From positions 1-36,147 of the forward strand of contig NZ_AXCW01000022.1 in the NCBI RefSeq assembly GCF_000603945.1: a DNA stretch of 36,147 nt, in the 5' to 3' direction. The notes under the pieces were generated by a model. The model worked only from the letters and a program-made list of their open reading frames with translations, searched no databases and was not told where the DNA came from. Below are positions 13,469 to 21,586 of this stretch, in pieces. A program made the translations under genes and the position numbers. The DNA is from Actinotalea ferrariae CF5-4 (GTDB lineage Bacteria; Actinomycetota; Actinomycetes; Actinomycetales; Cellulomonadaceae). Each line of letters begins with the position of its first letter. Positions within the stretch are counted from its first letter, which is position 1.

Positions 13469-14361
13469 CCAGCCCGCCCCTCGCCCGCCAGACCTGCCAC
13501 CTGCCCTGGTGCCGGGAGACCGTCCCCCCGGGGATGCTCGTCTGCGGTCACTGCACCGACGCCCTCGCGCTGCGGCTCCTGATGCTGCCGACCCTGGTGC
13601 TCGCGCTGGAGGAGGCCCACCGCAAGGCGCTCCGGTTCTCCGTCGGCCGGCCCGGTCGGCTCCACGGCCGTCCCGGTGAGGACTTCGAGGAGGAGTCGCC
13701 GGTCCCGTTCGACCCCCGGGCCTCGGAGGTGCTCGAGCAGCTCGTCGCCGCGCTGACGCAGTGGGCCGACCTCATCGCTGGGGAGCGCACCCTGTTCCGG
13801 CCCCTCAACACCGCGGCGGCGCTGGGCCCGTGGCTCGCGCGGCAGGTGTCGTGGATGCGGTCGTGGCCGGCGGGGCCCGAGGCGGTGCAGCGGATGACCG
13901 CGGCGATCGGCGCGGCCGAGAGGATCGTCGACCGTCCGCCGGACCTGCGGTACGCCGGCCCCTGCGGAACGACGGTCACCGACGACGACGGCCTGGCGGC
14001 GGAGTGCCGTGAGGACGTGTACGCCCAGCCGGGCCAGCCGGTCGGTGTGTGCCGGGGCTGCGGTGCACGGTGGCCGATGGCCGAGCGGCGGTCGTGGCTG
14101 CTGTCGAAGGTGGAGGACATGCTCCTGCCGGCGACGGAGCTGGCCCGGGCGATCGACGGCCTGGGCGTCTACGTCACCCCGTCGATGATCCGGAACTGGC
14201 GTGACCGCGGGCTCCTGGTCGCCCACGGCTCGCGGCACGTCCGGATCCAGGACGGCCGCCACCGCGAGGTCCCGCTCTACCGGGTCGGCGACGTGCTGGA
14301 CAAGGTGAACGCGGATCGCGTCCGACGCGAGAGCAGGACCCAGCACCGTGCCGGCGCCTGA
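13465..14361 (+). CDS. HTH protein with two zinc ribbons
   Basis: The product has 298 residues. The first ribbon is C11/C16/C27/C30 (CHLPWC..CGHC), the second about C166/C181/C196/C199 (ending VCRGCGARW). Then comes a MerR/excise-like HTH at about 215-255 (PATELARAIDGLGVYVTPSMIRNWRDRGLL) with a basic wing. The order ribbon, helical middle, ribbon, HTH is frequent in actinophage proteins encoded shortly before the terminase. It is probably a DNA-binding regulator. AAGGAGA (13455-13461) precedes the ATG. It overlaps the HNH gene by 4 bp and the next gene by 14 bp. Confidence 0.75.
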   Translation: MTSPPLARQTCHLPWCRETVPPGMLVCGHCTDALALRLLMLPTLVLALEEAHRKALRFSVGRPGRLHGRPGEDFEEESPVPFDPRASEVLEQLVAALTQWADLIAGERTLFRPLNTAAALGPWLARQVSWMRSWPAGPEAVQRMTAAIGAAERIVDRPPDLRYAGPCGTTVTDDDGLAAECREDVYAQPGQPVGVCRGCGARWPMAERRSWLLSKVEDMLLPATELARAIDGLGVYVTPSMIRNWRDRGLLVAHGSRHVRIQDGRHREVPLYRVGDVLDKVNADRVRRESRTQHRAGA

Positions 14362-14479
14362 GCCGCGCCGCGGCCACGGGCCCACGCCGTGGCACTGCCG
14401 CTGCCACCCGGACCACCCGCACCCGGTGCCGTCCCTGGCCGCCGACTGCGAGGACCGCACCGAGAGGACGACGTCATGA
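14348..14479 (+). CDS. 43-residue His/Cys-rich peptide
   Basis: The peptide contains WHCRCHPDHPHP, a cluster of two Cys and four His within 12 residues, plus one more Cys at about 34. It could bind zinc or another metal. GTG 14348 lies inside the end of the HTH gene, and its stop overlaps the ATG of the next gene (ATGA), the coupling used throughout. Not recognised. Confidence 0.5.
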   Translation: MPAPEPRRGHGPTPWHCRCHPDHPHPVPSLAADCEDRTERTTS

Positions 14480-14802
14480 GCCCGCTGCTGCCTCCCCCCG
14501 ATCCCGATCGCCACGAGTGCCCCCTGCCGCTCGTGCAGCGCACCTACAAGATCCCGGCAGACGACGACGGCGACGCAGTAGTCGTGTGGAGCAATCGGAC
14601 CCCGCCGGATGCTGGGTCGACCTGGGACTGCCCGGAGTGCGGCCGGGTCTGGGTCAGCCGGCTGGTGGAGGGGCGAGGCCAGCGGCGGTACGGCGAGGGC
14701 TACTCGCCCTCCTTCCTCGAGTGGCAGCGCGCCAGCCTGTGGCGGGCGCACCAGCACCGCTCTCGGACGCGCACCTCTGCTCCAAAGGACCGGCGACCCT
14801 AG
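14476..14802 (+). CDS. Small zinc-ribbon protein, last early gene
   Basis: This 108-residue product has C15 and a CPEC pair (C52/C55) followed by GRVWVSRLVEG, a typical half zinc ribbon with a basic Trp-rich tail (SFLEWQRASLWRAHQHRSR). It starts with an ATG overlapping the previous stop and ends the tightly coupled early operon. The next 309 bp are non-coding. Confidence 0.65.
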   Translation: MSPLLPPPDPDRHECPLPLVQRTYKIPADDDGDAVVVWSNRTPPDAGSTWDCPECGRVWVSRLVEGRGQRRYGEGYSPSFLEWQRASLWRAHQHRSRTRTSAPKDRRP

Positions 14803-14820
14803 CCCTCCCAGGGTGCTGGA

Positions 14821-14838
14821 TGCTATCTTCCCTACAGT
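14821..14838 (+). promoter_or_regulatory. Possible late promoter with extended -10
   Basis: TGCTATCTT (14821-14829) has the form of an extended -10, and TACAGT (14833-14838) is a second -10-like hexamer. No convincing -35 is seen, so a phage-encoded activator would be needed. It is one of the few AT-richer stretches here and sits at the start of the early/late gap. Confidence 0.35.
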
Positions 14839-14839
14839 C

Positions 14840-14987
14840 GGCCAGCAGTAGGTGAGAGAGATCCACCTCGCTGGCCGTTGTGCTGCCCGGGGTCGGTTGG
14901 GAGAGGCCCGCCCGGGGTTGCAGGCCGTCCCGCGATGACGCGGGTGCTGGGGTCCGGCGGCTCAGTCCTTCGAGCGTCGAACCGCCG
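14840..14987 (+). other. Cluster of stem-loops, possible structured RNA or packaging site
   Basis: Stem 1: GGCCAGC (14840-14846) with GCTGGCC (14870-14876), enclosing AGGTG/CACCT (14850-14854/14864-14868). Stem 2: CCCGCG-ATGA-CGCGGG (14929-14944), a perfect 6-bp stem with a tetraloop. Stem 3: CGGCGG (14955-14960) with CCGCCG (14982-14987), holding an inner TTCGA-GCG-TCGAA hairpin (14969-14981). Such density is unlike the surrounding coding DNA. The function is unknown. Confidence 0.5.
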
Positions 14988-15111
14988 AGCGGCCCGGCGG
15001 CGCCGGCCCCCGAACGATCGTCCCCGTCGTCGTCCTGGAACCGCCCGCGCAACCGTGCCGACTCGATCGGCCTGACGGGGCGACGCTCTCCGACGTCGAC
15101 GGGAGACCAGC

Positions 15112-15420
15112 GTGCCGTGCATCTCTTGCGGTCGACCGGGCGCCCGCCGTCGGTGCACCAGCTGCACCCGGGCGCAGGACCGGGCCCGAGGCACCACGGC
15201 ACAGCGCGGCTACGGAGCCGAGCACCAGCGCACCCGCGCGGCGTGGCAGGAGCGGATCGACGGTGGCGAGGACGTGCGCTGTGCCCGCTGCGGAAAGCCC
15301 ATTCGCCCCGGTGATGAATGGGACCTCGGCCATGCCGATGATCGCCTTTCCCATCACGGTCCAGAGCATTCTCGCGAATGCAACCGCGCGGCAGGCGGGC
15401 GCGCGGCACATGGCGTCTGA
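15112..15420 (+). CDS. HNH endonuclease next to terminase
   Basis: The product has 102 residues. Zinc-binding pairs CISC (3-6) and CTSC, then CARC, then the HNH core LGHADD..HH....SRECN, with histidine and the CN asparagine in their usual places. HNH proteins of this size next to the terminase genes are required with TerL for cos cleavage in HK97-like phages, and this position suggests the same job. GGGAGA (15101-15106) precedes the GTG. The last third uses many A/T third positions (from about 15300), unlike its neighbours, which could mean recent acquisition. Confidence 0.85.
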   Translation: MPCISCGRPGARRRCTSCTRAQDRARGTTAQRGYGAEHQRTRAAWQERIDGGEDVRCARCGKPIRPGDEWDLGHADDRLSHHGPEHSRECNRAAGGRAAHGV

Positions 15421-15569
15421 CCTGCGGTGACACCACCCCGGGGGCGGGTCGAAAGTCCATAAGGAATGGCACCCCATGACCCGCGCCCAGGCGTCTGCGC
15501 ACACGCTCAGAACTCCGATCAGATCACCATTGCGAGGTCACCAGCGCTTTTCGGGAGGGGCCGCCGATC
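15421..15569 (+). other. Non-coding stretch before terminase, candidate cos region
   Basis: These 149 bp lie between the HNH and TerS genes and are noticeably less GC-rich than their surroundings (for example around 15451-15476 and 15511-15550). A CCCCGGGG palindrome lies at 15437-15444. In cos-type siphoviruses the cohesive-end site is usually near these genes, so cosN/cosB could lie here or in the gap before the HNH gene. No cleavage site can be named from sequence. Confidence 0.35.
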
Positions 15570-16217
15570 ATGGGCCGACCGCCGAAGCCGCTGGAGCAGC
15601 GTGAGCGCAACGGCCGCGCGCCGGGCCGGGACTCCGGCGGCCGGCCGCTGCCCGACGTCGTCGTCGAGCTCCCCCAGGCCGCCGGCGTGCCGGACGCGCC
15701 GGGCACCCTGCACACCGCCGAGCGCGCCGCCGAGTGCCCCTTCCTGGCCGCGGACGACGACGCCGACGTTGGCGGGTGCGACCTGTGCGAGCAGGAGCTC
15801 GCGCTCGCGGCCTGGCGGTCGCTGTGGACGAACGGGCACTCGTGGCTGTCGCTGCAGCGTGACGGGCGGATCCTCGAGCGGCTGTGCCGGGCGTATGACG
15901 AGGAGGCACACCTGCAGCGCGCGCTCCACGAGGACGGCCCCTGGGTCTCCGGTCAGCGCGGCGGTCTGGTCGCACACCCCGCGGTGACGATGCTGCGGGT
16001 CCTGCAGGACCGGATCACGAAGTGGGAGGGACTCTGTGGCTTCAACCCCTCCGACGGCGGTCGCCTCGGCGTCAAGGTCGGCAAGGTCGGGGAGAAGTCC
16101 ACGCTCGAGCAGCTCCTCGAGCGGCGCGCGAGCGGGCGGCGCGCGGCGGGGTCGGGTAGCGCCCCGCGTCGGGCGCAGCGTCCTGCCGCCAAGAAGCGGG
16201 CTGCCGCGGGCGACTGA
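15570..16217 (+). CDS. terS: Terminase small subunit, P27-like
   Basis: The 215-residue product opens with MGRPPKP, the hallmark of P27-family small terminases. The middle helical part (ALAAWRSLWTNGHSWLSLQRDGRILERLCRAYDEE) and the later helix (LRVLQDRITKWEGLCGFNPSDGGRLGV) match the family order. The C-terminus is a basic Ala/Lys/Arg tail. It recognises the packaging site and loads TerL. It contains an unusual Cys pair (GGCDLC) near residue 69. TerL starts about 16 bp after its stop. Confidence 0.85.
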   Translation: MGRPPKPLEQRERNGRAPGRDSGGRPLPDVVVELPQAAGVPDAPGTLHTAERAAECPFLAADDDADVGGCDLCEQELALAAWRSLWTNGHSWLSLQRDGRILERLCRAYDEEAHLQRALHEDGPWVSGQRGGLVAHPAVTMLRVLQDRITKWEGLCGFNPSDGGRLGVKVGKVGEKSTLEQLLERRASGRRAAGSGSAPRRAQRPAAKKRAAAGD

Positions 16218-16233
16218 CATCGGCGGCGGCGTC

Positions 16234-17775
16234 GTGCTGCCGCGCTGGTCCCCACCTCGCTTCCCCGACGTCCTGCCGCGGGGCCCGGAGCTGTGGGACC
16301 CGGACAGGACCCGGTGGTCCGAGATGAACACCGACGGACTGTTCGCGTGCGACCTGATCGAGTCCTACCTGCGGCTGACGAAGGGCACCCAACGCGGGGA
16401 GGTCGTCCAGCTGCGGATGTGGCAGGGCGACCTGATCTGCGACGTCCTCCGCACCGACAGCACCGGGATGCGCGTCTACTGGACCTACCTGGTCCTCCTG
16501 CCGCGCAAGAACAGCAAGAGCCTCCTGGGCGCCGGCCTGGCCCTGGACGGCCTGCTCGACGAGCCGGGCGCGGAGGTCTACTCCTGCGCCGCGGACCGCG
16601 ACCAGGCGAAGCTCATCTTCAAGGAGGTCAAGGCCTCGATCGAGATGAGCCCGGACCTGGACGCGAGCCAGGGCGGCATCTTCAAGGTCTACCGCGACGC
16701 GATCGAGTACCCGGCGATGGGGTCCGTGTACAAGGCGCTCTCGGCGGAGGCGTTCACCAAGGAGGGCCTCAACCCCTCCCGGGTCCTGTTCGACGAGCTC
16801 CACGCCCAGCCCAACTGGGAGCTGTGGAACGTCATGAACCAGGGCTCGGACACCCGCGAGCAGCCGCTCGTCGTCGGGATCTCGACGTTCGGGGTGATGA
16901 CGGACTCCACCGGCCAGACGTCGGTGTGCAAGGCCCAGCACGAGTACTTCGAGAAGGTCCGTTCCGGCGAGCTCGTCGACCCGCGGTTCGGCGGCCGCGT
17001 CTACGCCGCGCAGCTCGGCGAGCACGACGACTACCTCACCGAGGAGGCGTGGTTCGGGCCGAACCCGGCCCTGGGTGACTTCCTGCACCTGGAGAAGATG
17101 GCCGCGGTCTCCCGCAAGATGCAGGCGCCGGACTTCAAGACCAAGCGCCTGAACATCTGGGTCACCTCCTCCAACCCGTGGCTGCCGGACGGCGCCTGGG
17201 AGGCCTGCAAGGACGAGCAGCGCGTGCTCGAGGACGGCACCCCGGTGGTGCTCGCCTTCGACGGGTCCCGCTCGAACGACGCGACCGCGCTCCTGGCGGT
17301 CAGCATCGAGGCGCGGCCGCGGCTGCACGTCGTGGGCCTGTGGGAGAAGCCGGACGACGGCTCCACGTGGAGGGTCCCGCGCGCGGAGGTCAAGGACGCC
17401 GTGCGGCGCGCCTGCAGGAAGTACAAGGTGTCCGAGATCGCGTGGGACGAGTTCCTGTGGCAGGACGCCGCCGAGGAGCTGCTCGAGGAGCACATCCCCG
17501 TCGAGTACTTCCCGCAGACCCCCGAGCGCATGCGCCCGGCGACCCAGCGGTTCTACGAGCGGGTCATCGACGGCGAGCTCACCCACCCCGGCGACGCGCG
17601 CCTGACCCGGCACGTCGGCAACACCGTCCTGAAGACCACCTACCGCGGCTCGCAGATCGCGAAGGACAAGCCGGACTCCCCCCGCAAGATCGACCTCGCC
17701 GTGTGCGCGGTCATGGGCGTCGCCCGGGCGGAGTGGTGGCACTCCAACGGCAACAGCGGACCGAACATCTGGTGA
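16234..17775 (+). CDS. terL: Terminase large subunit
   Basis: The product has 513 residues. The N-terminal ATPase has a Walker A-like loop PRKNSKSLL (90-98, Lys95) after strands WTYLVLL, and Walker B VLFDEL (184-189, D187/E188). The C-terminal RNase-H-like nuclease has LAFDGSRSNDATAL (about 338-351) and a later Asp in PRKIDLAVCAVMGVARAEW (about 482-500). It packages DNA into proheads and cuts concatemers. GTG 16234 is chosen because LPRWSPPRFPDVLP is a usual N-terminus for this family. No strong Shine-Dalgarno supports it, and an upstream start overlapping TerS remains possible. Confidence 0.92.
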   Translation: MLPRWSPPRFPDVLPRGPELWDPDRTRWSEMNTDGLFACDLIESYLRLTKGTQRGEVVQLRMWQGDLICDVLRTDSTGMRVYWTYLVLLPRKNSKSLLGAGLALDGLLDEPGAEVYSCAADRDQAKLIFKEVKASIEMSPDLDASQGGIFKVYRDAIEYPAMGSVYKALSAEAFTKEGLNPSRVLFDELHAQPNWELWNVMNQGSDTREQPLVVGISTFGVMTDSTGQTSVCKAQHEYFEKVRSGELVDPRFGGRVYAAQLGEHDDYLTEEAWFGPNPALGDFLHLEKMAAVSRKMQAPDFKTKRLNIWVTSSNPWLPDGAWEACKDEQRVLEDGTPVVLAFDGSRSNDATALLAVSIEARPRLHVVGLWEKPDDGSTWRVPRAEVKDAVRRACRKYKVSEIAWDEFLWQDAAEELLEEHIPVEYFPQTPERMRPATQRFYERVIDGELTHPGDARLTRHVGNTVLKTTYRGSQIAKDKPDSPRKIDLAVCAVMGVARAEWWHSNGNSGPNIW

Positions 17776-17786
17776 GGAGGCACGCG

Positions 17787-17969
17787 GTGCTCGCAGTCGT
17801 CCTCTTCGTCACCGGCCTGGTGGCCATCGTCGTCGCCGTCGCGGCGCTCGCGGGCCCCTGGTGGGGCCTGCTGCTCGCGGGGCTCCTGCTGGCCGCCCTG
17901 GGCGTCCTGACGGACGTCGGGGCCCGCCGTGAGGCGACGGCCCGGCTGGCTCGGGAGCGGCGCTCGTGA
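17787..17969 (+). CDS. Small membrane protein between terminase and portal
   Basis: The 60-residue product has two hydrophobic stretches (LAVVLFVTGLVAIVVAVAAL and GLLLAGLLLAALGVL) and a basic tail (RREATARLARERRS). GTG 17787 is preferred because GAGGAGG (17774-17780) lies 6 nt upstream. A GTG at 17772 overlapping the TerL stop would add five residues. Its stop overlaps the portal GTG. Function unknown. Small membrane ORFs at this position are frequent in actinophages. Confidence 0.6.
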   Translation: MLAVVLFVTGLVAIVVAVAALAGPWWGLLLAGLLLAALGVLTDVGARREATARLARERRS

Positions 17970-19198
17970 GGGCCCTGTCGGCCCTGTCCGGGCTCGTCTC
18001 TCGGAACCTGGAGAACCCTTCGACGGCGCTGACGTCGGGCCGGCTGCTGTCGCAGCTGGACTCCCCGGACGAGCTGTGGTCGAACGGGAAGGTCGGGGAC
18101 CCGCTCCAGATCGGCGCGGTGCTGCGGTGCGTCCAGGTGCTCGCCTCCGGCGTCGCCGGCTGCCCGCTGCGGGTGCACGACCGGGCGACGATGGACCCGG
18201 TCACGATCCCCGTGCTGGTGGCCGAGCGCGCCGGGCAGACGCCCTTCGAGCTGTGGGAGACGACCGTCGCCCACCTGGCCCTGTGGGGCAACGCGTACCT
18301 GCGCAAGGTCCGCGCCCGCGACGGCCGGATCGTCGAGCTCGTCCCGATCCACCCGTCCCGGGTCCTCGTCGAGGTCGACGTCGACGCCGGCCTGGCCATC
18401 GGGATGCCCTACGCGAAGAAGTTCACCGTCGACGGCAAGGTGCCGCTGACCGAGCGCGACATCCTGCACATCCCGAACTTCAGCACCGACGGGATCATGG
18501 GCGTCTCCGTCATCGGGCGGATGCGTCGCATGTTCGGCCTGGCGACCAACGCCGAGCAGCTCGCCGAGCGGATGTACGAGCGGGGCATGCTGCAGTCGGG
18601 GTTCCTGTCCACCGACAAGGAGCTCAACGAGGAGCGGTCGGCCATCCTCAAGGACCGGTGGCGCGCGAAGCTCGCCGGCCTGGACAACGCCTACGAGATC
18701 GCGGTGCTGGACAACGGCACGAAGTTCCACCAGCTGTCGATGAGCCCCGCCGACGCCCAGTTCCTGGAGACCCGCAAGTTCCAGACGACCGAGATCGCCC
18801 GCCTGTTCGGGCTGCCCGGCTGGATCATCAACGACCAGGAGAAGTCCACCTCCTGGGGCACCGGCATGGAGCAGCAGTTCGTCGCGCTCGTCGTCATCAC
18901 CCTCAAGCCGTACTTCCAGCGCATCGAGCAGCGCGTCACCCGGGAGATCGCCGACCCCCGCGCCGAGAAGGCCGAGTTCAAGGTCGAGGGGCTCCTGCGC
19001 GGGGACTCCAAGGCCCGCGCGGCGTTCTACGCCTCCGGCATCACCCACGGGTGGATGGTCCCCAACGACGTGCGCCCGCTCGAGGACATGAAGCCCGTCC
19101 CGTGGGGCGACGAGCCCTACCGCCCCCACACGCAGTCGGCCACCGCCACGGACGACACCACGTCAGGAGACGACGATGACGACGACGCTGACGCGTAG
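17966..19198 (+). CDS. Portal protein, HK97 family
   Basis: The 410-residue product follows the HK97-type portal pattern. GAVLRCVQVLASGVAGCPLRV near residue 50 is the first conserved helix. WETTVAHLALWGNAYLRKVR and LVPIHPSRVLVEVD follow. Then come the FSTDGIMGVSVIGRMR and EIARLFGLPGWIINDQEKSTSWGTGMEQQ segments. Twelve copies form the ring through which DNA enters the head. The C-terminus is an acidic Asp-rich tail (DDDDDDADA). It starts with a GTG overlapping the previous stop and its end overlaps the protease by 23 bp. Confidence 0.93.
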   Translation: MRALSALSGLVSRNLENPSTALTSGRLLSQLDSPDELWSNGKVGDPLQIGAVLRCVQVLASGVAGCPLRVHDRATMDPVTIPVLVAERAGQTPFELWETTVAHLALWGNAYLRKVRARDGRIVELVPIHPSRVLVEVDVDAGLAIGMPYAKKFTVDGKVPLTERDILHIPNFSTDGIMGVSVIGRMRRMFGLATNAEQLAERMYERGMLQSGFLSTDKELNEERSAILKDRWRAKLAGLDNAYEIAVLDNGTKFHQLSMSPADAQFLETRKFQTTEIARLFGLPGWIINDQEKSTSWGTGMEQQFVALVVITLKPYFQRIEQRVTREIADPRAEKAEFKVEGLLRGDSKARAAFYASGITHGWMVPNDVRPLEDMKPVPWGDEPYRPHTQSATATDDTTSGDDDDDDADA

Positions 19199-19970
19199 GC
19201 CCGTCCGCGCGGCCGCCGGCACCTGCGAGGTCCTCGAGCGACGCACCCGCGCGCTCGCCGACACCGACGCCCGGGTGATCCGCGCCGAGGGCGACCCCGA
19301 CCCGCGGTTCGTCGGGCACGCCGCGGTCTTCAACTCCCGCACCTCCATCGGCAACCCGCTCAAGTGGGGCTGGTACGAGGAGATCGAGTCCGGCGCGTTC
19401 GACAAGACCCTCACCGAGGGCGACGCCCGGTTCCTCGTCGACCACGACACCAGCCTGCTGTGCGCCCGGGTCAGCGCCGGCGACCTGCGCCTGTCCACCG
19501 ACGACATCGGCCTGGCCGTCGACTCCGACCTGGACCAGGAGCTCTCCTACGTCAGAGACCTCACCCGCAACCTCGAGAAGCGCCGCATCACCGGCATGAG
19601 CTTCGGGTTCTACGTCGTCCGCGACCGCTGGGAAGAGGTCGAGGTCGAGACCGTCACCGCCGACGGCCGGACCGACACCGCCACCGCGCTCCTGCGCACC
19701 CTCGTGGAGCTCCGCCTCCTGGAGGTGTCCGCCGTGACCTTCCCCGCCTACGAGGACACCGACGCCGGCCTGCGCAAGATGGCCGACGAGGTCCGCTCCG
19801 CCCGCGGCCTCCCCACCGACTCCCCCTCTGCCTCGGAGGGGACCCGTCCCGCGCCGGCCGACGCCACCCGGGACACCACCACCGACCCCGCGCCGGCAGC
19901 GGCCACCCGGGGCCTGGAGAGGCAGGACGAGCGCGCCCGCGCGCTCGCGGCCCGCTACAGCCTCCGCTGA
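19176..19970 (+). CDS. Capsid maturation (prohead) protease, U35 family
   Basis: The product has 264 residues. The core has the HK97 protease order: GHAAVFN (47-53), ESGAFDKTL (71-79), FLVDHD with probable catalytic His90, then RRITGMSFGF with probable catalytic Ser142, and a late VTFPAYEDT segment. It cleaves scaffold regions inside the prohead. Residues about 215 on are a Pro/Ala/Thr-rich linker and a final helix that may be removed. AGGAGA (19165-19170) lies 5 nt before the ATG. Confidence 0.92.
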   Translation: MTTTLTRRPVRAAAGTCEVLERRTRALADTDARVIRAEGDPDPRFVGHAAVFNSRTSIGNPLKWGWYEEIESGAFDKTLTEGDARFLVDHDTSLLCARVSAGDLRLSTDDIGLAVDSDLDQELSYVRDLTRNLEKRRITGMSFGFYVVRDRWEEVEVETVTADGRTDTATALLRTLVELRLLEVSAVTFPAYEDTDAGLRKMADEVRSARGLPTDSPSASEGTRPAPADATRDTTTDPAPAAATRGLERQDERARALAARYSLR

Positions 19971-20027
19971 GCGCGGCTCCCCCATCCACCCCTCCGCCTC
20001 GGCGGACCCCCACACGAGGAGTTCATC

Positions 20028-21284
20028 GTGAACGCACGCCTGCGCAAGCTGCTGGAGCAGCGCGCGACCGCCTGGTCCCAGGTCCAGGACATCCAGGCCC
20101 GCCGGGCCGCGGACGGCTTCGAGCCGACCGCGGAGGACGGCGAGGCCTTCACCCGCGCTCTGGACGAGGTCCAGCGCCTGTCCGACGAGATCGAGACCGA
20201 GGAGCGCGCCGCGCGCCTCGGCGCCGGGCTCGGCATCGACCCCGCCTCGGTGCGCGGCACCACGCCCCGCCCGGGCGAGGACGGCGACGGCGGCGGCCGC
20301 GACGTCGCCGAGGAGTACCGCTCCGCCTTCGACGGCTACCTCCGTCGCGGCATGGGCCAGCTCTCCGGCACGGAGCAGCAGCTCCTCGAGCGCGGCTACG
20401 TCGAGGGCGAGGAGTTCCGCGCCCTCGGTGCCTCCGTCGACGCCGCCGGCGGCTACACCGTCCCCAAGGAGTTCCTCGACAGGATGATCGAGGCGCTCAA
20501 GTCGTTCGGCGGGATCCTGTCCGTCGCCAGCGTCATCAACACCACGACCGGCGCGCCGCTGTCGTGGCCGACCAACGACGACACGGCGAACAAGGGCGCG
20601 ATCCTCGCGGAGAACACCCAGGTCACCGAGCAGGACTTCGTGTTCGGCTCGGCCAACCTCGGCGCCCACATGTACACCTCGAAGATGGTCCGGGTCGCCC
20701 GGCAGCTGCTCCAGGACAGCGCCTTCAACCTCGCGGTGTGGCTGCCGCGCAAGCTCGGCGAGCGGATCGGCCGCGCCGCCGGCGAGCACTTCGCCGTCGG
20801 CACCGGCACCGGCCAGCCGCAGGGCCTGATCACGGGCCTGACCAAGGGCGTCACCAGCGGCACGATCGGCAAGGTCGGCTACGACGACCTCGTCGAGCTC
20901 GAGCACTCCATCGACGCCGCGTACCGGACGCGCGCCAGCTACGTGCTGGCCGACTCGGCGCTGCGCGAGCTGCGCAAGCTCAAGGACAGCCAGGGCCGCC
21001 CGCTGTGGGTGGCGGGGATGGCCGGCGGCGTGCCGTCGACCATCAACGGCCGGCCCTACATCATCGACAACGACCTGCCGGTCCAGGCCAACGGGTCCAA
21101 GTCGATCGTGTACGGCGACATCGAGGCGGCCTACGTCGTCCGCGTCGTGGCCGGCGCGCAGACCCTGCGCCTCAACGAGCGGTACGCCGACTACCTGCAG
21201 GTCGGGTTCCTCGGCTTCCAGCGCCTGGACGGCAAGGTCCAGGACACCTCCGCCGCCGCGGTCCTCACCGTCCGGGCCGCCTGA
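20028..21284 (+). CDS. Major capsid protein, HK97 fold
   Basis: The product has 418 residues. Residues 1-70 are a predicted coiled coil (LLEQRATAWSQVQDIQARR, ALDEVQRLSDEIETEERAA), the delta scaffold expected to be cut off by the protease. A Gly/Asp-rich linker follows, and then the mature shell domain with GGYTVPKEFLDRMIE at about 141, the E-loop region, QPQGLITG (about 264), and LADSALRELRKLKDSQGRPLW. GAGGAG (20016-20021) lies 6 nt before the GTG start. A terminator-like hairpin directly follows the gene. Confidence 0.94.
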   Translation: MNARLRKLLEQRATAWSQVQDIQARRAADGFEPTAEDGEAFTRALDEVQRLSDEIETEERAARLGAGLGIDPASVRGTTPRPGEDGDGGGRDVAEEYRSAFDGYLRRGMGQLSGTEQQLLERGYVEGEEFRALGASVDAAGGYTVPKEFLDRMIEALKSFGGILSVASVINTTTGAPLSWPTNDDTANKGAILAENTQVTEQDFVFGSANLGAHMYTSKMVRVARQLLQDSAFNLAVWLPRKLGERIGRAAGEHFAVGTGTGQPQGLITGLTKGVTSGTIGKVGYDDLVELEHSIDAAYRTRASYVLADSALRELRKLKDSQGRPLWVAGMAGGVPSTINGRPYIIDNDLPVQANGSKSIVYGDIEAAYVVRVVAGAQTLRLNERYADYLQVGFLGFQRLDGKVQDTSAAAVLTVRAA

Positions 21285-21297
21285 GCCCTGACACACC

Positions 21298-21330
21298 GGT
21301 GGTGGCGGGCCCAGCCGGCCCGCCACCACC
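21298..21330 (+). terminator. Strong hairpin after the capsid gene
   Basis: A perfect 13-bp stem (GGTGGTGGCGGGC 21298-21310, GCCCGCCACCACC 21318-21330), extended by one inner C-G pair, leaves a 5-nt loop. It starts 14 nt after the capsid stop. There is no T-run. It could be a U-less terminator or an mRNA 3' stabiliser that lets capsid be made in excess over the downstream connector genes. Confidence 0.7.
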
Positions 21331-21369
21331 CACCCCGCACGTCCGCACCAGCACACGAAGGAGGCGGTC

Positions 21370-21582
21370 ATGGCCGCACGCAACACCACCAGCAAGGGCG
21401 ACCCGCAGCCGCAGACCGAGCAGCGCGAGGACCTGCGGACCGAGCCCACGATCGACGTCGTCGCGATGCCCTCGCGCCGCGCCGACGGCACCCCGGACCA
21501 GACCAAGGGGTTCCTGGTCGTCGGCGAGGACGGCGAGCAGCGGTCCGTCGCCGACGTCGAGGCCGAGGCCAAGGACTCCTGA
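21370..21582 (+). CDS. Small acidic hypothetical protein after capsid
   Basis: This 70-residue, highly charged, probably disordered product has one beta-like stretch (KGFLVVGEDGEQRSVADVEAEA). AAGGAGG (21358-21364) lies 5 nt before the ATG, a strong ribosome-binding site. The position between capsid and connectors fits a minor head-associated or assembly protein, but this is unproven. Confidence 0.65.
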   Translation: MAARNTTSKGDPQPQTEQREDLRTEPTIDVVAMPSRRADGTPDQTKGFLVVGEDGEQRSVADVEAEAKDS

Positions 21583-21586
21583 CCTC

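Larger units (their letters stand above)
14803..15111 (+). other. Non-coding gap between early and late genes
   Basis: The 309 bp between the last early gene and the HNH gene hold no reading frame I believe in. They contain promoter-like hexamers at the left, then at least three perfect stem-loops, listed separately. A late promoter, a structured leader RNA, or part of the packaging (cos) region are the likely roles, given the terminase genes just downstream. Confidence 0.6.

Noticed and set aside
14880-15314. Rightward frame across the early/late gap
   Set aside because: It is Arg/Pro/Ser-rich, lies over stem-loops and overlaps the HNH gene out of frame.
15476-15604. Short ORF after AAGGAATGG before TerS
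   Set aside because: The 42 codons have no domain, run into TerS in another frame, and lie in a region that looks non-coding.
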